A stretch of 28,548 bases of DNA from a virus. Below, in pieces: positions 8,160 through 17,798 of this stretch; the first letter of the stretch is position 1, and the number at the start of each line of letters is the position of its first letter. Made by a program: the position numbers and the translations under genes. The notes beneath the pieces were generated by a model that made no database searches, was not told the origin of the DNA, and saw only the letters and a program-made list of their open reading frames with translations. The stretch lies in the IMG/VR virus record IMGVR_UViG_3300020416_000044, positions 1 through 28,548 of that record; one strand, given 5' to 3'.

Positions 8160-9448
8160 TGAGCATAACACTAAAAAGAAAAATGTTTAAATTAGGCGGT
8201 GAGGTTAATAAATCTCACGGTGTTGGTATTACATCAAACCTTAAAATGAATAAACATCATGGTGGTAAAGTTGTAGCCGGTGTTGGTAGTGGTATGAATC
8301 CTAAAGTAAAAGGTCCTGATGGTCAAATGAGAGAAGGACATGGATTTGGTACTGTTGCAAATATTGCTCTTATGGGAATACCTAGAGCTATTCAAGCAGC
8401 TAGATTTATGGCTGGTACTCCAGGTGGAACACAGCTGGTTAGTAAGTATGGTTTCAAAGGAGCTCAAAAAATAATGAACGAAGCTAAAAAAGTTAGGTCT
8501 ACAAAAATAGGTATGCCTGGTTCAACCATGTTGGGTGGCAATATTCACCAAGCAGCAATGTTGGCTAATAGAGCAGGTGCACCTTTAAAAATGGGTTTTG
8601 GTGCAACTAGAGCATTGGCTCCTCTTGGTATTGCTGGTGCTGCTGGTGCTGGTGCTGGGATGGCCGCTTTAGATAGAGCAGGTATTACTCAAGAAGGTAA
8701 TGATGATAGTCTTGGAGAAAAATTATTAAGAGGAACAGGAAAAGTAGCTTTAGATTTCTTAAGCACTCCAGGACAAATAACTGGTTTAACTCAACTGTTA
8801 AGAAGTAGTGAAAAAGATCCTAAAGTAAAAAGCTTGTATGACTTAATTGCAGGCAATAAGGGACTGGAAGGTGTAGAACAGAAAAAAGTAATTGAGGATG
8901 AAGTAAAAGGTATGCAGCAAATGACTGACAAAGCAAATGCAAGAGCAGCTGAAATATATAAAATGCTAGGTGGTGGTCAACAAAACAAAATGTTGATAGC
9001 TAGTCAAGCGTTGGCTGCTGCAACACCTTATGTTGCAGAAGGTGAATACGGAGCTGCGGCTGCGGCTGCTGGATCTGCGCTAGCTGGATCAGGCGAAGAA
9101 GATAAAAAGATAGCACAAGAGGCTGCTCTTATGACCATTGAAGAAATGCAACAAGAAGAACAAACAAAACAAGCTGTCGTTGCAGAGTTAATGGGCGGCG
9201 GTGAAATTGAAACAGCTATGGAAGCAGAAAGAGCTTACGAAGCTGGTAAAGAAGCTGGATCTTTATCTGCTGTTAAAAGACTACCTCTTAAATCTGACGG
9301 TAAACATGACACAGCTCTAACACAAACTGGTGTTGTATATACTGATTTGACTAATCTATCAGGTAAACTATTTATCGCATACAATTCAAACGAAGAACCT
9401 ATTTACACTAACGACTATCAAGCTGCGCTAAATCACAGTAAGGAGTAA
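8159..9448 (+). CDS. Internal virion protein, Gly/Lys-rich N-terminus
   Basis: This 429-aa protein is unusual at the start: MFKLGGEVNKSHGVG (9-23) and NKHHGGKVVAGVGSG (31-45) are two glycine- and lysine-rich motifs of the GGxV type found in neighbouring genes. An Ala/Gly-rich hydrophobic region follows (about 154-171, GIAGAAGAGAGMAAL), then charged helices and another Ala-rich stretch (AAAAAAGSALAGSG, about 300). The C-terminal third is soluble in character. No enzyme motif is seen. Between an Ala/Gln-rich ejection-type protein and a 1757-aa internal protein, it is probably part of the ejected core or channel. GGK at 35-37 resembles the Gly-Lys context reported for HlyC-acylated lysines, so it is a candidate target. 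Confidence 0.5.
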   Translation: MSITLKRKMFKLGGEVNKSHGVGITSNLKMNKHHGGKVVAGVGSGMNPKVKGPDGQMREGHGFGTVANIALMGIPRAIQAARFMAGTPGGTQLVSKYGFKGAQKIMNEAKKVRSTKIGMPGSTMLGGNIHQAAMLANRAGAPLKMGFGATRALAPLGIAGAAGAGAGMAALDRAGITQEGNDDSLGEKLLRGTGKVALDFLSTPGQITGLTQLLRSSEKDPKVKSLYDLIAGNKGLEGVEQKKVIEDEVKGMQQMTDKANARAAEIYKMLGGGQQNKMLIASQALAAATPYVAEGEYGAAAAAAGSALAGSGEEDKKIAQEAALMTIEEMQQEEQTKQAVVAELMGGGEIETAMEAERAYEAGKEAGSLSAVKRLPLKSDGKHDTALTQTGVVYTDLTNLSGKLFIAYNSNEEPIYTNDYQAALNHSKE

Positions 9449-9450
9449 TT

Positions 9451-12400
9451 ATGGCTGCAACTGCTTTAATTAGTTTATTAATGCCAGGTGTAAAAGCTGG
9501 TTCAAAATTATTTTTTAAAAATTATAAAGAGTTTTATCAAGCGGCAGGTAGAAACCCTAAAGTGTTTGATAAATTTGTATCCGATACGTTAAGTAAAAAT
9601 AAACTTACAAAACGTGATTATGTTTCAGCAAACAAACTAAAAAACATGTTTAAGATCGGTGGAAACGACGAAACCTTTGCTCGTTTATTGCGTGGTAATA
9701 GTACTAATAAAAAACTTGGTGCATTTAAATCAGATAAAATTGGAATGACAGGACCAACAGGTAAAGGGTCTACAGCAAGAAAACCTAATTATGAAGTTAA
9801 AGATTTTATTAACAGGTTTAAACCATACGGAATAGAACGTAAAGTTAGTGCTGACGCTAGTTACAAGAAAAATTATTTAGATAGAAATTTTGGTAGAGGT
9901 CAGTTTCAAATAGCAAGAATAAATGAAGCAGATGCTGCCGCTTCTAGGGTATGGAATGATTTATATAGAGGTCATTTACAAAACGGCAGATACACAATTG
10001 ATTTAGCACATCTAAATAGACTATCTAAAACAGATGCAACAAATGCTGCAAAAGCAATGAATAAAGAGATTAGATGGACTACTCCGTTACAAAGAAAAAT
10101 GAGATTTAAAGACAATGTAACTGGTGAGTCTTTTGGGTACAAAGATATTGAAAAAGTTTTTGATGATAAAATGGGTAAAGGAGCTTTTGCAAAATATAAA
10201 GATGATTTACTAAAACAAAAAGAACTTATGGATTTATCCATTGGTAGAAAAACAAAAAACACAACCCTTAATGCTTTACTTACAAAAGATGCTGACAAAG
10301 CAAAAATAGCTAGACAATCTTTTGTTGCTAGACATCATCCAGAAGGTGTAGCAGTAAACCCTTTCAATACACAACTTACTCTTTCCAAATCAAATAATAC
10401 AGAAGTTGCTTTAACAAAAAAATTTTTAAAAGACCTAGAAGCTGCTGAAGGACGAGGTATTCAAAAAGATATAATAAGTAATTATAATAAAACTTTAAAT
10501 GAACTAGGGATAGGAACTAAACAAGGATTATTTAGTTTTGGTGAACAAGGACAATTAAAAGGTAGTGAGCTAGCTTTAATGGCTGGTAAACAAAACAAGC
10601 TGGGTAGAACAATCAATCCTGCTGTAAACAAAGAACTAGCAAGAAACCCATCTTTTGCAGATGGTGGTAGCGTTCTTGATTTTGACGAATTGATAAGAAT
10701 AAATATAGAAGATCATGGCATGGAAAACAAAGACGCTATTGATGAAGCAGTAAAAGATTTCCTTGCATCAAAAAAAGAAAGACCAGGTTACCTGTCCGGT
10801 GGTGCTGTTGGTGTAGGTGGTAAATCTATTGGCGGAGTAGGCACATCGGTGGACAATCAGGTAGGCACGTTTCAGTCTATACTGTCGGGTATTGCTGCTG
10901 GTGTTATAGATATACCAAGAGGTGCATTTAGTCTTGGAGCGAGTCTCGTGGATCTTGGCTTAGGAACTAATTCTGCAGCTCAAGTAGAATCTTTCTTTGA
11001 TAATTTAACAACCTTTGATGAAAAAGCAGAAGCAACGACAGCTGGTAAGATAACAAGAATACTTACAAACTTAGGTATACCAGGCACAGCTGCATTTAGA
11101 ACTGCATCAGGTTTGACAAAGCGTGCTCTTCTTGCAAAAGAAAAAGGAAATTACTTTAAGTTTACAAAAGATCTAGATGGAAAACTAGAAAAAACAATGA
11201 CTGCTAAAGGTAGATTATTTACCACACTTGGAGGTGCAGCAGGAGTTGGAGTAAGTGATGCTATATTTGTAGGTGATCCGGAAAGAGTAGGAACACTGGG
11301 TGATGCATTTAATATTGGTCCCACTCAACTAAGAGACAACAGCGAGGATGATGCTTCAAGAGAAGTTATGAATCGTGTTAAGTTTGGTATAGACAGTGCG
11401 TTTCTTGGTGGAATTATCGGAGGAACAGGAAGCGCGATTACACAAGCTGTGCAGAGAAGTAAACAGTTAAATAGAAACAACGATATTATTGACAAGATAC
11501 TAGAATACACAACTCCTCAAGGTGCAAAAACCAGAGAGTTTTTTGACGCTGAAAGAGTCATGACAGGTAAAAGATCTGCTGAACTAAATAGAGCTCAAGT
11601 TCTACATAGACAAATGGACAAACATATAGATGGTTTGTTTCCAGTATTAAAACAAATTACATCTGCTGAAGTTAGAAAAGAAAGAGAGAAGGTGGTAAAA
11701 GTAATTAATGATGCATTAACATCTTCTGAAAAAGGACCAACGGTAGATTTTATAAGAGGTGTAGATGATGAAGTAATAGGAGGTAAGTTTAGTTTAGGTG
11801 ATATGTCTCCAGAGTTATTACAAAAAGTAAAAGATATAAAAGGTATAAACTTTGATGAAGTTGTAGATATAATGCAACAATCTAGAGATATTATAGGAGA
11901 CACATTTAGTGATATTGGTTCTAACATCATTAGAGCAGGTAAGAGAACTGATGAAGCATTAGGTGACACACTTAATAAGTTTAATTCTTTTAAAGAAGCA
12001 TTCAAAGTTAAGTCACTAGACTACATAAATAATACATACAGAATATTTAAAAATGGTGAGATTGACGCTTTGGCTTCTTACAAGCCAACAGACGAAGCAG
12101 TACAAAATGCAAAACAATTATTTATACAACTATCAAAACAAAGAAACGCAGCTGACCCAACAGTAAAAGTTTTAACGGATTCAGAAGCAGCGTATGCTGT
12201 AGATAGATTACTTGCTGAGTCTAAAAGATATCCAAAGTTTTTAACAGAAGGTGAAGTAATACCGTTGGTAAAAGATGAAACAGGTTTTTTAAAAGACCTT
12301 GCTATAAAAGATTTTGACAAACCTCTTCTACCTTTGAATAAAATTACAAAAGAAAAGATAGAAGGTTTTGATGTTACACCAAGAAAAATTATAGAAGACT

Positions 12401-14724
12401 TGCTAGGTAAGGTAGAGGATCCATCGGCTACAATATTATCAAGCATGAACAATCTTTCTATCATACGACAAAAACACAACTTCTATGGTGATCTATATGA
12501 AAGGTTTTATGGCAAACAGTTTTTTGAAACAAGACAAGCTGCTGCTGCAGTGTTTGGTGATCGTAATGTTTTAAACCAACCTATTAAAATGATGGCAACA
12601 GATAACAATGGTAAGCTGTTTACAGAAGCTGTAAATCCATTAAACGGTTTGTATACAAGTAAAGGTAATCAAGAAGCATTAGAAGGCGTTAATAGAGGTT
12701 TGTTTTCTTGGACTGAAAACAACAACATGCTTACTAACTTTTATAATAACTTTATCTTATATCCAAAAGCAACTTCACAACTTGCAAAAACAGTTTTATC
12801 TCCAGTTACGCACGCTCGTAACTTAATTAGTGCTGGAGCGTTTGCTGCTGCAAACGGATTGATTCCGTTAGTAAACAGAGAAGCACTAAACGAAGCGTAC
12901 GGAGCATTTGCTCAAGTCGGTAAAAAAGGAACTGATGCATACAATAAAAGGTATCAAAAGTTACTTGAGCTTGGTGTAGTTAATAGCAGTGCGCGACTCG
13001 GGGATTTAACTGAAATACTTGCTGATGTAAACTTTGGTGCAAGAGCTTCACAGATTAGAGCATTGCGTGGAGCAACACGTGCTGGTGGTAAATTTAAACA
13101 GTTTGCAACTGATCTGTATACAGCTGAGGATGACTTTTGGAAAATGTATACGTTTGCTGCTGAAAGACAAAGGATAGCTCAGTCTTTGAAGAGAGCGGGC
13201 ATTGATGGTAGTGCTTTTGCAAAATCAGAAAAAAACAATTTAGGTAGAACATTTGATAGTTTTGATGATTACTTAGACGAGGCTGCTGCTGACATAGTTA
13301 GAAACAACGTACCTAACTATGATTATGTAAGTAACTTTATTAAAGATTTAAGAAGAGCGCCAATAGGTAACTTTGTATCTTTCCCTGCTGAAATACTAAG
13401 AACAAGTGTCAACATTGTAAAAAAAGGATTAGATGACTTTAACTATGTAGCTCCTAACGGTACAAAACCTTTTAGAAATGTGGGCATGACACGTCTTGCA
13501 GGTTTTGGTTTGACAACAGCTGTAATACCTTACGGAATGGTAGAGGCATTTAAAGCTGCTCAAGGTGTTACAGGAATAGAAATGGATGCACTTAGAAGAT
13601 TTGTTCCTGACTGGTCAAAAAACTCAAACTTAATACCAATAAGAGACGAAGACGGTAAATTAAAGTATGTAGATTTTTCACACGCAAATGCATACGACAC
13701 AGTTTCTAGACCTTTTAAAACTGTTTTAAACGCACTTGCTGATGGAAGAACAGACAACGACAGTGTTATGGAAGATTTCTTACAAGGTATGGTTGAATCA
13801 ACATCGGAGTTGGGAGCACCTTTTATAAGTGAATCTATTTGGACACAAGGTATATCTGATATTTTTGTTAGAGGTGGACGTACTAAGGATGGTCGTAGAC
13901 TATACACAGATCAAACACCTTTCGGTGAAAAGTTTTCTTTAGCAATAAAACACTTAGCTGAAACACAGTATCCAGGTTCTCTTGCACAAGGTGAAAGAAT
14001 ATTTAGATCTATTGTAAAAAATCCTGACGAATACGGTAGAACTTACGAACTAAAAGACGAGGTCTTAGGGTTTGCTGGGTTACGTGCAGTTGAAGTAGAT
14101 CCTGTTCAATCAATGAAATTTAAGATTGCTGATTTTAGAACTGGTATTAACAATGCTCGTCGTGAGTTTACTTCGCCATTACTTAGAGGTGGTCCAATTA
14201 CACCAGAACAAATTGTAGATAGATACAAAATTGCTAATGAAGCATTGTATCAAGTTCAAAAAGAAATGTCTAAAGACTACTATGGAGCGATGTTGTTAGG
14301 TGCAAGCACTAAAAATTTAAATAGAGAATTTAAAGATCGTGTTTCAGACGTGCAGCTTAGAGCACTTGTAAAGGGTAGATTCAAACCGTTCATACCATCA
14401 GAAAATATTGAAAAAGCATTTAGAGAAAATGCTCAAAAAATAGGCGGCAAAAATGCTTACAGTGTAGCTAAAGAAACAATAAGAAGAATGGCAAAGGAAT
14501 ACGGAAGATTAAATTTATTTGAATCAAACTTACCTGACTTTGATAATCCTTACAAAACTTCAATATCAGTACCTGATTTAGGACTTAATACTTCTTCACT
14601 TCCTACGAACCTAGGTTTAGGTTTGCAAACTCCAGGGGTATCTGGTATTTCTAATAATATGCAAGCTACCGCAATAAAAGGTCAAAGAGTATTTGGTCCT
14701 AATGATACGGTATTTGGAGGTTAG
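9451..14724 (+). CDS. Giant internal virion / DNA ejection protein (1757 aa)
   Basis: This is the largest gene of the window, preceded by AAGGAG. The N-terminal 400 residues are basic and polar. Two GGxV motifs follow (FADGGSV 402-408, YLSGGAV 447-453), immediately before long hydrophobic Gly/Ala-rich segments (about 474-510). The remaining 1200 residues are mostly charged helices with scattered hydrophobic patches. The C-terminus is disordered (Asn/Gly/Ser/Pro-rich, ending in NDTVFGG). Size, position before the lysis genes and layout match the largest ejection protein of podoviruses (T7 gp16-like role: exiting the capsid and spanning the periplasm and inner membrane). I could not identify a transglycosylase catalytic motif in the N-terminus, so enzyme activity is not claimed. 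Its stop abuts the next ATG. Confidence 0.6.
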   Translation: MAATALISLLMPGVKAGSKLFFKNYKEFYQAAGRNPKVFDKFVSDTLSKNKLTKRDYVSANKLKNMFKIGGNDETFARLLRGNSTNKKLGAFKSDKIGMTGPTGKGSTARKPNYEVKDFINRFKPYGIERKVSADASYKKNYLDRNFGRGQFQIARINEADAAASRVWNDLYRGHLQNGRYTIDLAHLNRLSKTDATNAAKAMNKEIRWTTPLQRKMRFKDNVTGESFGYKDIEKVFDDKMGKGAFAKYKDDLLKQKELMDLSIGRKTKNTTLNALLTKDADKAKIARQSFVARHHPEGVAVNPFNTQLTLSKSNNTEVALTKKFLKDLEAAEGRGIQKDIISNYNKTLNELGIGTKQGLFSFGEQGQLKGSELALMAGKQNKLGRTINPAVNKELARNPSFADGGSVLDFDELIRINIEDHGMENKDAIDEAVKDFLASKKERPGYLSGGAVGVGGKSIGGVGTSVDNQVGTFQSILSGIAAGVIDIPRGAFSLGASLVDLGLGTNSAAQVESFFDNLTTFDEKAEATTAGKITRILTNLGIPGTAAFRTASGLTKRALLAKEKGNYFKFTKDLDGKLEKTMTAKGRLFTTLGGAAGVGVSDAIFVGDPERVGTLGDAFNIGPTQLRDNSEDDASREVMNRVKFGIDSAFLGGIIGGTGSAITQAVQRSKQLNRNNDIIDKILEYTTPQGAKTREFFDAERVMTGKRSAELNRAQVLHRQMDKHIDGLFPVLKQITSAEVRKEREKVVKVINDALTSSEKGPTVDFIRGVDDEVIGGKFSLGDMSPELLQKVKDIKGINFDEVVDIMQQSRDIIGDTFSDIGSNIIRAGKRTDEALGDTLNKFNSFKEAFKVKSLDYINNTYRIFKNGEIDALASYKPTDEAVQNAKQLFIQLSKQRNAADPTVKVLTDSEAAYAVDRLLAESKRYPKFLTEGEVIPLVKDETGFLKDLAIKDFDKPLLPLNKITKEKIEGFDVTPRKIIEDLLGKVEDPSATILSSMNNLSIIRQKHNFYGDLYERFYGKQFFETRQAAAAVFGDRNVLNQPIKMMATDNNGKLFTEAVNPLNGLYTSKGNQEALEGVNRGLFSWTENNNMLTNFYNNFILYPKATSQLAKTVLSPVTHARNLISAGAFAAANGLIPLVNREALNEAYGAFAQVGKKGTDAYNKRYQKLLELGVVNSSARLGDLTEILADVNFGARASQIRALRGATRAGGKFKQFATDLYTAEDDFWKMYTFAAERQRIAQSLKRAGIDGSAFAKSEKNNLGRTFDSFDDYLDEAAADIVRNNVPNYDYVSNFIKDLRRAPIGNFVSFPAEILRTSVNIVKKGLDDFNYVAPNGTKPFRNVGMTRLAGFGLTTAVIPYGMVEAFKAAQGVTGIEMDALRRFVPDWSKNSNLIPIRDEDGKLKYVDFSHANAYDTVSRPFKTVLNALADGRTDNDSVMEDFLQGMVESTSELGAPFISESIWTQGISDIFVRGGRTKDGRRLYTDQTPFGEKFSLAIKHLAETQYPGSLAQGERIFRSIVKNPDEYGRTYELKDEVLGFAGLRAVEVDPVQSMKFKIADFRTGINNARREFTSPLLRGGPITPEQIVDRYKIANEALYQVQKEMSKDYYGAMLLGASTKNLNREFKDRVSDVQLRALVKGRFKPFIPSENIEKAFRENAQKIGGKNAYSVAKETIRRMAKEYGRLNLFESNLPDFDNPYKTSISVPDLGLNTSSLPTNLGLGLQTPGVSGISNNMQATAIKGQRVFGPNDTVFGG

Positions 14725-14985
14725 ATGAACGACACAGTGCAAGGTATAACACCAGAAGACGACAGAGAACATATTATCTCTCTGTATGGTCATGTTAAAG
14801 GCGTAGAGCGTGAAATAGAATTAATAAAAACAAATCATCTAAAACACCTAGATGAAAAGATTTCACACGTACACTTAGACGTAGAAAAATTGGGTGGCAA
14901 AATAGACAAAATCTATTGGGTTGTTATAACTACGGTGGGGGCCGTTGGTTTGGTATTTATAGAAACACTATTGGGGATGATATGA
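14725..14985 (+). CDS. XhlA/holin-like small membrane protein
   Basis: The 86-aa product has an N-terminal charged, amphipathic helical part (about 10-60, likely coiled coil, with LKHLDEKISHVHLDVEKLGG) and one C-terminal membrane helix (about 65-86, IYWVVITTVGAVGLVFIETL). This layout matches the XhlA-type hemolysin/holin partner proteins of phages, which cooperate in membrane lesion formation. It lies two genes upstream of the M15 endolysin, which fits a lysis cassette. A spanin-like or other virion membrane protein is possible. The gene starts right after the upstream stop and overlaps the next start by ATGA (14982-14985). Confidence 0.6.
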   Translation: MNDTVQGITPEDDREHIISLYGHVKGVEREIELIKTNHLKHLDEKISHVHLDVEKLGGKIDKIYWVVITTVGAVGLVFIETLLGMI

Positions 14986-15875
14986 CATTTGCAGAGGCAT
15001 TCGCAGACGCGAGAAAAAGATTAGGACCAGGTGGCGTATTTACCTACAAAGGTAAAAAGTATACGACCGATCGTGCTGATGATAAAGCAAAGACTGCCAA
15101 GAATAATGTAGAAAAGAAAATAGATGTTACTCCCGTTAAAAAACCTAAGACAGAAACAAAAAAAGAAAAAGAAGTAAAAGAAGTAAAACGAGAAAAAGAG
15201 TTTATTGAAGGTGAGGACGAACTATCGTTAGTTGACAAAGCTAAAAATCTTAAAGATAAAATACTTAGACCTAATATAAGGCAGTTTGCTTACGATGTGT
15301 TTGGAGGATCGGGTGACATAACTGAGGATGATTATGGTCCTGAGTATTTAGACGCAATGAGACAAGTGGCGCAAAACGTAATAGACAGAGGCGGCACTTC
15401 ATTAGAGTATGATGATTATGGTATTGATTCATTTGAGAAAGGTATATTCGAAAACATGTACGGCAGCGGTGCAGACCATGGAAAAATGTTCGATTTAAAA
15501 ACTCTTATTGGTGGTGGTAATTTAGTTGTTGAAGACGGAAATTTATATATTACAGATGATTATGATTTTAATGTGAACCATGATAAGTCTGGTGATCGTT
15601 ATACTCCAGGTGCAGGTATTCCTGAAAAATCTTTTAGTAATCTCCCTGGAATTCTTAGCACTATAGCAAATAGAGCTATTGATCCTTATGGAGATACAAG
15701 CGGCAGTGGAAGCATGATGGATGCTATTAGAACTGCAGCTGCTTACATAGGGTCTACTCAACAAGATCAAGATAAATCAAAAGCTAAAATTAATCTTGGA
15801 CCAGCATCTGACTTTTATAGTCAAGATCAACTAGCCGGTATCATGGGAACACAAGCAGCAAAGGATGTAACATAA
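14982..15875 (+). CDS. Unknown protein with FxEAFxxAR-type N-terminus (297 aa)
   Basis: I choose ATG 14982 because it overlaps the upstream stop as ATGA; an in-frame ATG at 14916 would lie inside the membrane-protein gene and add 22 unlikely residues. The N-terminus (FAEAFADARKRLGPGG, then FTYKGKKYTT) is a short motif that recurs at the ends of marine phage structural proteins. A strongly charged Lys/Glu linker follows (about 34-80, KETK-type), then a folded acidic part containing ITEDDYGPEYLDAMRQ and Gly/Asp-rich loops. I recognise no catalytic site. Between holin-like and endolysin genes it could be a virion or lysis accessory protein; the function is unknown. Confidence 0.6.
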   Translation: MTFAEAFADARKRLGPGGVFTYKGKKYTTDRADDKAKTAKNNVEKKIDVTPVKKPKTETKKEKEVKEVKREKEFIEGEDELSLVDKAKNLKDKILRPNIRQFAYDVFGGSGDITEDDYGPEYLDAMRQVAQNVIDRGGTSLEYDDYGIDSFEKGIFENMYGSGADHGKMFDLKTLIGGGNLVVEDGNLYITDDYDFNVNHDKSGDRYTPGAGIPEKSFSNLPGILSTIANRAIDPYGDTSGSGSMMDAIRTAAAYIGSTQQDQDKSKAKINLGPASDFYSQDQLAGIMGTQAAKDVT

Positions 15876-16336
15876 TGAAACTATCAAATAATTTTTCACT
15901 ATCAGAATTAACTAAATCTCAAACTGCAACGCGCAAAGGCATTAAGAATGAACCATCAACAGCGCACATAGAAAACCTTATTCACCTAGCGGAGTCCGTC
16001 CTGCAACCAGTGAGAGATCACTTTGGTAAACCGGTCATGATATCTTCAGGCTATCGTAGCCCAGCGCTGTGCGAAGCTATCGGATCTTCGTCTAAGTCAC
16101 AGCATGCCAGGGGTGAGGCAGCAGACTTCGAAATACACGGAGTTGACAACAAGGAGCTTGCAACGTGGATTAGTAAAAATACGGAATTTGACCAACTAAT
16201 TCTGGAGTTTTATAATGAAGGAGATCCAAATTCTGGATGGGTGCACTGTTCAGCGGTGATGGAAGAGCCAAGAAAACAATTGTTAAGAGCAAGCAAAGTA
16301 GAAGGCAGGACGAAATACGAAAATATAATTCTTTAG
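15875..16336 (+). CDS. Peptidase M15 family endolysin (D-Ala-type carboxypeptidase fold)
   Basis: This 153-aa protein starts with FSLSELTKSQTATR, as in M15A-like (Peptidase_M15_3) phage enzymes. It contains the SSGYRSPALC region (57-66), the zinc site SQHARGEAADFE (His77, Asp84) and the final zinc/catalytic part LILEFY (Glu111) and GWVHCS (His124). Together these fit the His-Asp-His zinc triad of D,D/L,D-carboxypeptidases that cleave peptide cross-bridges of peptidoglycan. The length is typical for a single-domain enzyme without a cell-wall binding domain. The start overlaps the upstream stop (TAATG). Its stop overlaps the stop of the opposite-strand helicase gene by 4 bases, so no terminator separates them. 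It likely drives host lysis and was not seen to have a signal peptide. Confidence 0.9.
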   Translation: MKLSNNFSLSELTKSQTATRKGIKNEPSTAHIENLIHLAESVLQPVRDHFGKPVMISSGYRSPALCEAIGSSSKSQHARGEAADFEIHGVDNKELATWISKNTEFDQLILEFYNEGDPNSGWVHCSAVMEEPRKQLLRASKVEGRTKYENIIL

Positions 16337-17781
16337 ATCCAGTCTTTGATATCTTCTCCCATAATTTCATTAGCTATATTTATTTTGTCCCTAAGTGATT
16401 TAACAATACGCTCATCTATAGTACCTTCAGCTATCAAGTCAACATAGGTTACACTGCCAGTCTGGCCGATACGATGTGCTCGATCTTCTGACTGTAGTCT
16501 TTTTTCAAGGTCGTAACTGTTAGAGTAGTATACTACCGTGTTAGCAGCAGTCAGGGTGATTCCATAGCCTCCAGTTTGAGCATTTCCTACGAAATAGCGT
16601 GTAGGGCCGTTTTTTTGCTGAAATAGAGCAATGTTGTCCTGCCGGAGGGTAGAGTCCACTGACCCGTGATATTCGACTGTAGAGGCCTCTCCGTAAGCTT
16701 TTTTTAAAGATTCGACTATATTTTTTATGTCCTCGACGTAGTTTGCCCAGATTATCACTTTGCCGTCGGTTTCATCCAATAGTTCCATTAGTGAATTAAT
16801 TCTGTTGTTTTTAAGATGTTTAATTGTGCCATCATCTGCCTTAAAATGACCACAAGTTATTTGATGCAATCTCATTAGCTGAGTCATGACGTTAACACTG
16901 GTCATCATTTCTCCACTGTCAAGCATGGCTAACGCCATCTCTTTCATTTGAGCATAAACTTTTTTCTGTTCAGGGGTTAGCTCTATCAATCTCTTCATGA
17001 ATACTTTTTCAGGCAGGTCTAAACATTCTTCTTTCAACACACGATATGAAAATTTATCTAGTAAAGTAGATAGCTCACCTAAACGCCTATAACTGCCAAC
17101 AATCTGAACTCTACGTCCACCAAAGTTTCTTTCAACCATGTGTGCGTATCGAGAGCGAAAGCTGTAATACGACTGATGACCCAAATGAGTATCATCCAAA
17201 AAGTCACACTGACTATACAAGTCTAGTGGTGATTTTGTTACGGGAGAGCCTGTTAATATTCTACGGTATTTCGCGAGATCCGCTATTGTTAATATATTTT
17301 TTGTTCGCTTTGCTGTCGGATTCTTGATTGTTGTAGATTCATCAATCCCTATTAAAGCTCTTCCAAGAAAAATGTTAAGGAAACTTCGTGCAAAGTCCAG
17401 TCCTTTATTTGTAGAAAATGCTTCTACGTTCATTATCAATATCTTAAGATCACCTTTATCGTCAAATAGTGTGTCAAGCTCCATCTGTTTTTTCCTTGTA
17501 ATGTTCGCTTCCCACAGAACTTTTGTACATTCTATGTGTTCTGGCATATGTGTAGGGAACTCAATGCTGTCCCAGTTTTTGTACACACCTTTGGGAGCCA
17601 CTATCAGTGCACCGCGAATTGCGCCTCTATCATAGAGCATAGCTATATTGTCAACGAGGACCTTGGATTTACCTGTACCCATCTCCATAAATAGAGCGTA
17701 AGTGTCTTGAGCCCACGATTTTTCCAATGCCTTGAGTTGATGCTCGTATGGCTTGGTCTTGAACTTATAATTTTTTATCAT
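16333..17781 (-). CDS. SNF2-type superfamily 2 DNA helicase/translocase
   Basis: The 482-aa protein holds all main SF2 motifs: a Q-motif-like YEHQLKALE (12-20), Walker A MGTGKS (34-39), the DEST box in place of DEAH (147-150), motif III LTGSPVTKSP (177-186), motif IV IIWANYVEDI (343-352) and motif VI EDRAHRIGQTG (432-442), the RAHRIGQ form being diagnostic of SNF2-like enzymes. Such phage proteins remodel DNA at forks or remove bound proteins; they are compact, and this one lacks extra domains. It is the only minus-strand gene, transcribed from the control region at 17799-17835. The ATG at 17781 has only a weak AAGAAAG ahead of it. It converges with the endolysin gene. Confidence 0.9.
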   Translation of the reverse strand: MIKNYKFKTKPYEHQLKALEKSWAQDTYALFMEMGTGKSKVLVDNIAMLYDRGAIRGALIVAPKGVYKNWDSIEFPTHMPEHIECTKVLWEANITRKKQMELDTLFDDKGDLKILIMNVEAFSTNKGLDFARSFLNIFLGRALIGIDESTTIKNPTAKRTKNILTIADLAKYRRILTGSPVTKSPLDLYSQCDFLDDTHLGHQSYYSFRSRYAHMVERNFGGRRVQIVGSYRRLGELSTLLDKFSYRVLKEECLDLPEKVFMKRLIELTPEQKKVYAQMKEMALAMLDSGEMMTSVNVMTQLMRLHQITCGHFKADDGTIKHLKNNRINSLMELLDETDGKVIIWANYVEDIKNIVESLKKAYGEASTVEYHGSVDSTLRQDNIALFQQKNGPTRYFVGNAQTGGYGITLTAANTVVYYSNSYDLEKRLQSEDRAHRIGQTGSVTYVDLIAEGTIDERIVKSLRDKINIANEIMGEDIKDWI

Positions 17782-17798
17782 ATTTTAATTTTTCTTTC

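Noticed and set aside
14916-14981. Upstream extension of the 297-aa gene
   Set aside because: The extra residues overlap the membrane helix of the holin-like gene in another frame; ATG 14982 forms an ATGA junction.
15044-15238. Minus-strand open frames within the large plus-strand genes
   Set aside because: They are shadows of real genes: no ribosome site, low-complexity composition and no recognisable motif.
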